This document shows positions 15,171 through 22,541 of a stretch of DNA of 64,000 nucleotides, piece after piece; position 1 is the stretch's first letter, and each line of letters starts with the position of its first letter. Under the pieces are notes generated by a model. It searched no databases. It saw nothing but the letters and a program-made list of their open reading frames with translations, and was not told the origin of the DNA. The position numbers were made by a program, and so were the translations under genes. Source of the stretch: Croceicoccus mobilis (GTDB lineage: Bacteria; Pseudomonadota; Alphaproteobacteria; Sphingomonadales; Sphingomonadaceae); contig NZ_LYWZ01000024.1 in assembly GCF_001661965.1 (NCBI RefSeq), forward strand, positions 1 to 64,000, in the 5' to 3' direction.

Positions 15171-17450
15171 ATGTTGCGACAAAGGCTCAAGGCGAAGCGG
15201 TCGCTCCTGCTCGCAATCGCGGCAGCCATTGCCGTGTGCGTGGCAGGGCTTGTCCTGTTCATTTCGCGGCAGCCCGCGCCGGTCTGCATCGCTTTTGCCA
15301 ATTCGCTGACGGGGCCATCCGCTTCGGCTGGGCTGGAAAGCCTGGCGGCAGCGCGGATCGCGCTCGACGATGCCAATGATGCGGGCGGCATATCGGGCCG
15401 CCGCATCGAATTCGTCCTTTTCGACGATCGCAGCACGGGTGAGGGCGCCCGCGCCATCGGGTCCGACATCGCCGCAAGCGAATGCGTCGCGGTGCTGGGC
15501 CATTACCTCAGCACTGCATCGCTTGCTGCCGGTCCCGGATATCGCGAGGCGAAAATCGCGGCGCTGACGGGCACGTCCTTCGTCGATGAGCTGACGCAGG
15601 GGAACGCATGGTATTTCCGCGCCCAGACGACGGCCTCGGTACAGGGCCGCTCGATCGCGGAATATCTGGAGGTGTTCCAGGCCAGCGCCCCGATCGAGCT
15701 GGTCCATTCCGACGACAGCTTCGGCCTCAGCTTCGCGCAGGGGTTCACCGGCGCTTATCAACCCAAGAACTACCGCCTCTGGACATTCGATTCGAACCCC
15801 GGGGCAAGGGCGGCATCCACTAACGAGCTGGCAAGGGCGATCGTGCGACAGGGCGATGTCGGCATGGTCGTGATCGGAACCGGCGCGGATCATATCGCCG
15901 ACATGCTGATGGCGCTGCGCCGCAATGGTTTTTCCGGCATGGTGATCGCCGCTGGCGGCGCTGGCGGGCCGGAGTTTCTGGAGCGGTTCAGGAACGAACC
16001 GGAGGAGCGGCGCGATCAGGGCTATTTCAGCCGCAACCTGTCGGCCGCATCGCCCCTGATTTTCGACAGCGCGGGTGAAAAGGCGCAGGCGCTTTCCCTG
16101 CGCTATCGCGCGCGCACCGGCAAGGTGCCGAGCTGGGTCGCGGCAGGTTCATATGATGCGACCCGCATGATGATAGAGGCGATCCGCCGGGCCGATCTGC
16201 GCGGGGTTGCCGACAGGCGTGCTCGCACCCGCGTCCGCGATGCGCTGGCCGGGATGACCAGCCCGGCGACCGGGGTGGAGGGGCTGACCCGCATCCTTTA
16301 TTTCGACAGCCAGAGAAGCATTCCCAGCCAGACCCGCATGGGGACCTTCGTCTTCGACCGCTTCGCCACCTCGCCGCAGCAAATCATCCTGATCGAACGG
16401 CCCGAACTCCTCGATCTTGGCGCGCTGATACAAAGTGGCGATGTCGTGGAGATCGGGGACCGGCATTATTGGCGGCAACGGGTGGTATATACCGGCATCG
16501 ATCTCAATAATATCGACCGGCTGGATATCAGGAACGGTACCTTTTCCGCCGATCTCAACCTGTGGATGCGCTTTGTCGGCGACGACGCGCCCACCCAGGT
16601 CGAATTCCCCGCGCTTGCCGATCCCGATGCCTATGACCCTGACGATCCGCGCGAGGTCGGACCCTATTCCATCGGGCCCGGACTGGTCCGCCCGCTGGGG
16701 GTGGGGCCGGACGACACGCTGACCTATCACCTGTACCGGGTTTCCGGCGATTTCCGGTTTGATTTCGATCTCCACGATTACCCGTTCGACCGGCAGGAAC
16801 TCCTTATCCGTTTCCAGAACAATCGCCAGCGCAGCGACCTTGTCACCTATGCCATCGACACCGCCGGGCTGCGGCTGACCAAGACCGACAATGTCGTCCC
16901 CGCACGGCTCGATCCCTATGGCGGGCTGGAGCAATGGTCGCAAAAGGGCATGCGCTATTTCGTGGATTCGCGCAGCACGACATCGACATTGGGCAATCCG
17001 CTGCGCTTTCGCGACAATGCCGCAATCACGCATGCCGGTTTCAATGCCGCGATCATGCTGGAGCGCGATTACGGTATCTACATCATCAAGACGCTGACCC
17101 CGCTGCTGCTGCTGGTGCTGGTCGTCTTTGCAACGCTGATCCTGCCGAGGAACCTGTTCCGAGAGCGGATCAACATCCCGATCACCGCGATCCTCACCAG
17201 CGCGGTGCTGCTGCTGTCATTGAACAGCCAGTTGCCCGCCGTCGGCTATACGGTGGCGATCGAATATATTTTCTATGCCTTTTTCGCGGTCTGTCTTGGC
17301 GCGATGCTCGTGGGAATCTCGCATGACGCGCTGGTGATCAGGGACCGCGCGAAAGAGGCGGCCCGCCTCGCCGAGTTGGGCGTCATGCTTTACGTCGGGA
17401 CCGTGATCGCGATCATCGGTTTTTTCTGGTGGCGATACGGAACGGGATAG
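15171..17450 (+). CDS. Periplasmic-binding-protein / pentameric ligand-gated ion channel fusion
   Basis: A 759-residue membrane protein with three parts. After an N-terminal hydrophobic anchor (residues 11-31), residues 38-395 form a LivJ-type type-I periplasmic binding domain (VCIAFANSLTGPSASAGLES, then FDDRSTGEGA and VLGHYLSTASLAAG). Residues 420-635 form a beta-sandwich ligand domain of the Cys-loop receptor family with YPFDRQ at 537-542, the equivalent of the Cys-loop FPFDxQ. Four helices follow: TM1 about 637-660, TM2 about 668-690 in RINIPITAILTSAVLLLSLN, TM3 about 697-720, and TM4 about 738-757. The LP...YT turn between TM2 and TM3 matches prokaryotic channels such as GLIC. As in other bacterial members the Cys pair is absent. 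The predicted role is a ligand-gated channel in the inner membrane with an extra amino-acid/amide-sensing domain; the ligand is unknown. Confidence 0.85.
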   Translation: MLRQRLKAKRSLLLAIAAAIAVCVAGLVLFISRQPAPVCIAFANSLTGPSASAGLESLAAARIALDDANDAGGISGRRIEFVLFDDRSTGEGARAIGSDIAASECVAVLGHYLSTASLAAGPGYREAKIAALTGTSFVDELTQGNAWYFRAQTTASVQGRSIAEYLEVFQASAPIELVHSDDSFGLSFAQGFTGAYQPKNYRLWTFDSNPGARAASTNELARAIVRQGDVGMVVIGTGADHIADMLMALRRNGFSGMVIAAGGAGGPEFLERFRNEPEERRDQGYFSRNLSAASPLIFDSAGEKAQALSLRYRARTGKVPSWVAAGSYDATRMMIEAIRRADLRGVADRRARTRVRDALAGMTSPATGVEGLTRILYFDSQRSIPSQTRMGTFVFDRFATSPQQIILIERPELLDLGALIQSGDVVEIGDRHYWRQRVVYTGIDLNNIDRLDIRNGTFSADLNLWMRFVGDDAPTQVEFPALADPDAYDPDDPREVGPYSIGPGLVRPLGVGPDDTLTYHLYRVSGDFRFDFDLHDYPFDRQELLIRFQNNRQRSDLVTYAIDTAGLRLTKTDNVVPARLDPYGGLEQWSQKGMRYFVDSRSTTSTLGNPLRFRDNAAITHAGFNAAIMLERDYGIYIIKTLTPLLLLVLVVFATLILPRNLFRERINIPITAILTSAVLLLSLNSQLPAVGYTVAIEYIFYAFFAVCLGAMLVGISHDALVIRDRAKEAARLAELGVMLYVGTVIAIIGFFWWRYGTG

Positions 17451-17454
17451 ACCC

Positions 17455-17772
17455 ATGACATTTGTTGCAGCCTATTGGTGGAAAGTGAAACCGGGGAAGG
17501 AGGAACAGTTCCGCGCCGCCTGGCGCCGCGGGACCGAGCTGATCCGCGAGCGATACGGCTCACTCGGCTCGCGTCTCCACCGCGACGAAGAGGGGCGCTT
17601 TATCGGTATCGCCGAGTGGCCCGACCGCGCCAGCTGGCAGGCGGCATTCGATAATGCGATGGACTATGACGAAGCTGAAACGCGTGCCGCATTCGTCGAT
17701 GCGCTGGCGGACTGGGCACAGGAACCCTTGCTGCTGGATGTAACCGACGACCTTCTAACGGACCGCGATTAG
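17455..17772 (+). CDS. ABM-domain (antibiotic biosynthesis monooxygenase-like) protein
   Basis: A 105-residue ferredoxin-like-fold protein. FVAAYWWKVKPGKEEQFRAA and IGIAEWPDRASWQAAF are the typical ABM strands and helix. ABM proteins form dimers and include quinol monooxygenases, heme-degrading enzymes and many without known function. The start lies four bases after the stop of the channel gene, so they share a transcript. Whether they work together is not evident. Confidence 0.7.
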   Translation: MTFVAAYWWKVKPGKEEQFRAAWRRGTELIRERYGSLGSRLHRDEEGRFIGIAEWPDRASWQAAFDNAMDYDEAETRAAFVDALADWAQEPLLLDVTDDLLTDRD

Positions 17773-17835
17773 ACAGGGGTTATCTAGACAGGGATCATCG
17801 GCGGCGGCGCACAGCTTTGTGCGTCATGGGGTCGT

Positions 17836-18005
17836 ATGACCGATCGCCATAAAGTCCTGCTCCAGTACCTGCTGCCCAAGAAGCACCTGACCGGTTTCGC
17901 CGGCCGCGTCGCCGGGGCGCGGGGCCGGCGATGACGATCTGGCGGCAGGCTTTCGGCACGGTCGTTTTGCCAATCTGTACCTGTCGCCACGGGATTACCC
18001 GCCAC
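17836..18005 (+). pseudogene. Fragments of a second phosphatidylserine decarboxylase gene
   Basis: From ATG 17836 the sequence reads MTDRHKVLLQYLLPKKHLTG and FAGRVAG, nearly the same as the start of psd at 4922 (MSDRLKVLLQYLLPKRMLTG). After an internal loss of about 65 codons a second block in another frame reads DDDLAAGFRHGRFANLYLSP and RDY, again as in psd. It then breaks off, without the LGST cleavage site. It is clearly dead. Its presence indicates an old duplication or replacement of psd. Confidence 0.85.
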
Positions 18006-18042
18006 GCGGCGCCCACGCCGGCATTAGCCGCATGACCTCCGG

Positions 18043-18249
18043 TCAGTTCGCTGCCCGCCCTTTTGCCCCCGTTACCTGCGTCGCCGGGGCGGTTTCAGGC
18101 GGAGCCGTTTCATCGATCTGCCGGTCTATGTCCTTGGCCAGACGGCTTGTCTCTTCCTGCGCCTTGTCGAAGCGTTCGTCGAAATCGGGTTCCTGCTGAC
18201 AGCCGCCCAGCAGCAAGCCCAGAGCAGTGACGGCGATCGCCACGCGCAT
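18043..18249 (-). CDS. Small lipoprotein downstream of tamB
   Basis: A 68-residue protein whose signal peptide ends in the lipobox LLGGC, followed by a charged coil (DFDERFDKAQEETSRLAKDI) and a Pro/Thr-rich tail. Asp at +2 is absent (the sequence is CQQ), so sorting to the outer membrane is possible. Its ATG overlaps the TGA of tamB by one base, so translation is coupled. The function is unknown; the context suggests a link with the TAM complex. Confidence 0.75.
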   Translation of the reverse strand: MRVAIAVTALGLLLGGCQQEPDFDERFDKAQEETSRLAKDIDRQIDETAPPETAPATQVTGAKGRAAN

Positions 18250-21200
18250 CAGTAATCCTTGCGATACTGGACCGAGAAATCGGTCGCCGAAGATCCGCCG
18301 GTCTGCGAAAGGACCGACAGGAACGGGGTGAGGCTGACTTCCAGCTGGGTGGCGGTAAAGCCGCGCGCATCGGTGATGAATTCGACATAGATGTCATCGG
18401 TGATGTACTGCCCGGCCGCCAGCGCGGTGCCGCGTCCGGTGCTTTCATCGCCGCCAAGGATGCGCAGCCTGTCGACCCCCGTGGCCGAACGCAGCGTGCC
18501 CAGCGGGTTCAGCCCGCCGCCGCCCGATCCGCGCAGCGAATTGAGCGAGGCGGCCAGCTGCACCGCCTGAATGGTCGACAGATTGCCGACCGAGCTGCCG
18601 AACAGGATGCGCGACACGATCTCGTCCTGCGGCAGGCCGGGCGTGCTGGAGAACGTCACCTGCGGGTCCATCGCGCGGCCGGTGACGTTTACCGTCACGC
18701 TGACATCGTCGATATCGTCGCTCGCCGACAGGTCGATCACCGGGTCGATGGTGTTGCCGCCGGTGAAGGTCACCTCACCATCATCCAGTTCGAACGAGCG
18801 TCCGGCAAAGCCCAGCGTGCCGCGCACCAGATCGACGCTGCCCGAAAGGCTGGGCGCTGCGCTGGTGCCCGACAGGGCGAGATCGGCGCTCCATTCGCTC
18901 TCGAGGCCCATGCCCGAAACATAGAGCCGTTCGGGGGCGCGCACCGTCAAATCGAGCCGGACGAGATCGAACATGCCGGGCTGCGCCTCTGCCGGTTCAT
19001 CGCCGGTGATGCGCTGGCGCCCGCGCGGCGGCTTGAACCTAACGCCGGTCAGCGAGGGGACTTCGGCGCCCCCCTGATTGACGATCTCGTACCGGGTTTC
19101 GGGCAGGGTGATCGTGCCAGACAGCAATGCGGTCTCGCCCGCTTGCTTGGTCAGCGCCAGATTGCCCGTCGCCGATGCGCTGAGCGCGTTGCTGCGCGCA
19201 AGCCGTGCGTCGTCCATTTCGACCTGGAGGTTCATGGGATAGCCATCATCGGCGGCAAGGCTGACGAAACCGCTGGCCGATACCGTGCCATCGCCTGCCT
19301 GCGCCTGGAACTGCTCGATCTCCATCCGGCTGCCGGTGAAGCGGCCATTGACCTGCATTTTGGACAGGCGGGTGCCATAGGTCTGGTTCTCATAAGTCAG
19401 GTTCTTCGCGCGGATCACGCCCGAAAGGTCCGGCTGCTGCACCTGGCCTGAGAAATCGGCAGCCACGCCGATATTGCCCTTCAGCGTCTGGTCGGGTTGG
19501 CCTGCAAAGGAGAACAGCGTGCCCGCCGGGCCATTATAGCGGAAACCGCCCGACAGCGGCGCTGCCATCATGCGCGTCACCCAGTCGCCCGAACCGGGTG
19601 GCAGCGGCCGCAGCGAGGCGACGAGGCGTCCGATTACGGTATTGCTGCGCCGCATGACGGCGCGCGCCTCACCCCCATCGGCAAGCAGCTTGCCGACAAA
19701 GCTGATGTCGACAGGCTGGCTGACCGCGGCGGCGGTGGTGCGGGTGAAATCGCTGATCCTGATGCGCGCATCGGCGCGGGGAAATGCGCCGGGCGAGGTT
19801 TGCTGGAAATCGAGGCTGCCGCTCGCCTTGCCGCCAAGCCCGAGGCCCGGCACGAAGGCATTGGCGAGCGCGATGTCGATGCCTTCCATCCGGCTCTGCA
19901 ATTTCATGCCAGTACCGGAATTCCCGGCCCCGTAATTGCCTGCAAGCCGGATATTGCCCCCGCCCACGTCGATGCGCGTGGGCAGCAATTCATAACCATC
20001 GCTACCGGGCACGATGCGCGCCGGGAATGCGGTGGCGAAATCAATGCCGCGTGCGCGCCCCTTGGCCGCGATGCGCCACAATTCGGGCGAAAGCTGCGCA
20101 TTGGCCGCCACGCGGAAGGGCACGCCCGCCACGCCTTCGGCCAAGACCTTCGCGGTGCCGCTGCCCTCGCGGTAATCCACTTGCACGCGCCCGGCGGCCA
20201 GCCGCGAGCTGCCATAGGTAATGCCGGCAAGCTGTGCATCGGCCTTGACCAGTGGCTGGTCATACAAAACGACGCACGCATCCACGATTGCCGCTTCGAC
20301 CGAGAGATTGCCCGGCCCCGGCAATTGCGTACCATTGGCGCGCAGGTTCACCAGCGCTTCCTGATACGAACCCTGCGCCGACAGGCGCACCACGCCGCCC
20401 AGACCCTGGCCATTGGCGGTCAGCTGCCCCGCAAACGGGCCGCTGGGCGTCTGGCGCAGGGATCCGGCCAAATCGATGCCGCCCAGATTGGCGCGCGTGA
20501 TGTCGAGCGTGGTCACATCGCCCGTGCCCAGCACCACATCTGCCGTCAGCGGGCCGTAATCGGTGTCGCCATCGGCGACGAGGCGATAGCCGCCCTGTCC
20601 GTTTGCCGTGCGCGCGCCAGTCACCCGCGCGGTCACATTGGCAAGCCCGATGCCAAGATCAGGGCGTTCGGCGGTAATGCGCGCATCGGGATCGCTGATC
20701 GTACCGGCCACGCGCACGCCCACCGCGCCATAGGCATCGGTGGCGGCATCGGCGGTCAGGCGGATCTGCCCATCGGGCGAATAATATCCGATGCCCCCGT
20801 CGATCCGTGCGGCCGGGGCTCGCAATTGCAGATTGGTGAAGCGCAAGGTGCCATCGCCGCCATAGCGTATGTCGGCGCCCGCCACGGCATTGCCGCCAAG
20901 GAATCCGGCAAGGCTTTCGTTCTCTATTCGGGTGGAGCGCACGCCGACGCGGCCTGCCAGCGAATAGCTGCCGTCGCGGTCGGTGCGAAGATCCATGTCG
21001 GTGTTGATGTCGAACACGCCCACGCTCTCGACCCGGTAATCGTCGAGCCTGCCGTCGATCGCGCCGGTATAGATCCCGGTCGAGGTGTCGGCGACCAGGA
21101 TGAGATCGGCGTTCAGACGGTTCGACCTGATAGTCATATTGTCCGAAAGGATGCGCGTCCCCTCGATCGCGATATCGCCGTCGAGGCGGATGTCCTGCAG

Positions 21201-22541
21201 CGTGCCGCCAGCGACCGTATCGACCCCGGTGATGCGCCCGATGCTGGCGTTGACCGGGATCAGGATCGCATCGGAAGCGACCGTGGCATCGCCGCTGGCG
21301 CGCAGGTTGGTGATCCCCATGTCGTTCATCGCGACGCGCGCGGCGGTGATGTCATAGGAAACGGCGGGCGTCGTGAACGCCCCGTCCAGCGCCAGCTTGG
21401 CCGCGATTCCCCGTCCGGCGAGGTTTTCGGCCAGCGCCGATGCCTTGAACAGGGTGAAGTCGAGGGACAGCCCGTCAAAGCTATTGTCGGAAAGGTCGAT
21501 GCCGCCATTGGTATCGAGGCGGAAAGCATCGCTCGACACCGCGCCTGCCAGCTGCGCGCTGCGTTCGTCGAGCGCGGCGGAAAGATCGATGGAGAGCACG
21601 GGGCCCAGAAGCTGCGCGGTCGGCCCCTCGAACAGGCGGGCCACGCGCGTCGGCCCCTCTACCGCGACGGTGCCGTCGCGCGCGGAAAGCGCGAGCCGCG
21701 CAAATTCGCTGCCCGCCAGATCTGCGTTCAGATTGCCGTCCCAGCTCTGCCAGTTGCCCTTGCCGTCAAGGCGCACCGTCAGCGGCTCGGTCAGGCCGGC
21801 CATGGCGGCGACGACCCCGTCGCCCGGCGCATCCAGAACGAGGTCGATGTCGAGCCTGTTATCCTCTGGCACGGCATCGAGCGCGAGGCGCAGCGTGTCA
21901 CCGCCCGCAGCGCCCGCTTCGCCCAATGTCGCGCCATTGAAGGTCACTTGCGCACGGCGGTCGGCGATATGCACCGTGCCGTCCATGCCCAGAACGCGCT
22001 TTTCGCCCGCAACCGGCGCCTCGGCCACGAAGCGGTCGATCTTCAGCGTGTCGACATCAATGTCGAGATCGGGGAGCAGCGGCGCGTCGCTGGGCGGTGT
22101 TTCGTCGAATTCGGGCAGGCGGCGCAGCGTGACCAGCGGGCTGGTCAGAGAGCGCACGTCGACATGGCTCGATGCAAAGGCGAAAGGCCGCCAGTCGACA
22201 TTGATCTCGGGCGAGGAGAGAAACACCCCCTTGGGATCGCTGACCGCAAGGTCGCGCAGTGTCATCTCGCCATAGATCGAGCCGTCGATGGCGCCGATCT
22301 CGATCCCCATGCCGTTTTCGAACTCCATCCCTTCCAGCTGGCCGATGATGAAACGTTTGCCGGGCCCGGTGTTGAGGGAGAGCAGCACCGCGCCGACAAG
22401 CACGATCAGCGCTGCAATGACGATGCCGACCCATTTGGCGACGCGCCGTCCGGTGGAATGATGGCGCACGGGCGCATCTTCGCCATGCGCCATGTTGTCG
22501 GTGTCTCCGGGGGAGACGCCGGGCGTGGTATCCTGCGTCAT
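18249..22541 (-). CDS. tamB: Translocation and assembly module subunit TamB
   Basis: A 1430-residue AsmA-like, beta-helical protein with one N-terminal membrane helix (WVGIVIAALIVLVGAVLLSL). A very long repetitive beta-rich body leads to the conserved TamB C-terminal domain, which ends in a QYRKDY terminus. Motifs such as DGEVTFTGGNTIDPVIDLSA and VSRILFGSSVGNLS are typical of DUF490. TamB spans the periplasm and works with TamA in outer membrane lipid transport or protein assembly. Its start overlaps the tamA stop by one base. The length is normal for alphaproteobacteria. Confidence 0.95.
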   Translation of the reverse strand: MTQDTTPGVSPGDTDNMAHGEDAPVRHHSTGRRVAKWVGIVIAALIVLVGAVLLSLNTGPGKRFIIGQLEGMEFENGMGIEIGAIDGSIYGEMTLRDLAVSDPKGVFLSSPEINVDWRPFAFASSHVDVRSLTSPLVTLRRLPEFDETPPSDAPLLPDLDIDVDTLKIDRFVAEAPVAGEKRVLGMDGTVHIADRRAQVTFNGATLGEAGAAGGDTLRLALDAVPEDNRLDIDLVLDAPGDGVVAAMAGLTEPLTVRLDGKGNWQSWDGNLNADLAGSEFARLALSARDGTVAVEGPTRVARLFEGPTAQLLGPVLSIDLSAALDERSAQLAGAVSSDAFRLDTNGGIDLSDNSFDGLSLDFTLFKASALAENLAGRGIAAKLALDGAFTTPAVSYDITAARVAMNDMGITNLRASGDATVASDAILIPVNASIGRITGVDTVAGGTLQDIRLDGDIAIEGTRILSDNMTIRSNRLNADLILVADTSTGIYTGAIDGRLDDYRVESVGVFDINTDMDLRTDRDGSYSLAGRVGVRSTRIENESLAGFLGGNAVAGADIRYGGDGTLRFTNLQLRAPAARIDGGIGYYSPDGQIRLTADAATDAYGAVGVRVAGTISDPDARITAERPDLGIGLANVTARVTGARTANGQGGYRLVADGDTDYGPLTADVVLGTGDVTTLDITRANLGGIDLAGSLRQTPSGPFAGQLTANGQGLGGVVRLSAQGSYQEALVNLRANGTQLPGPGNLSVEAAIVDACVVLYDQPLVKADAQLAGITYGSSRLAAGRVQVDYREGSGTAKVLAEGVAGVPFRVAANAQLSPELWRIAAKGRARGIDFATAFPARIVPGSDGYELLPTRIDVGGGNIRLAGNYGAGNSGTGMKLQSRMEGIDIALANAFVPGLGLGGKASGSLDFQQTSPGAFPRADARIRISDFTRTTAAAVSQPVDISFVGKLLADGGEARAVMRRSNTVIGRLVASLRPLPPGSGDWVTRMMAAPLSGGFRYNGPAGTLFSFAGQPDQTLKGNIGVAADFSGQVQQPDLSGVIRAKNLTYENQTYGTRLSKMQVNGRFTGSRMEIEQFQAQAGDGTVSASGFVSLAADDGYPMNLQVEMDDARLARSNALSASATGNLALTKQAGETALLSGTITLPETRYEIVNQGGAEVPSLTGVRFKPPRGRQRITGDEPAEAQPGMFDLVRLDLTVRAPERLYVSGMGLESEWSADLALSGTSAAPSLSGSVDLVRGTLGFAGRSFELDDGEVTFTGGNTIDPVIDLSASDDIDDVSVTVNVTGRAMDPQVTFSSTPGLPQDEIVSRILFGSSVGNLSTIQAVQLAASLNSLRGSGGGGLNPLGTLRSATGVDRLRILGGDESTGRGTALAAGQYITDDIYVEFITDARGFTATQLEVSLTPFLSVLSQTGGSSATDFSVQYRKDY

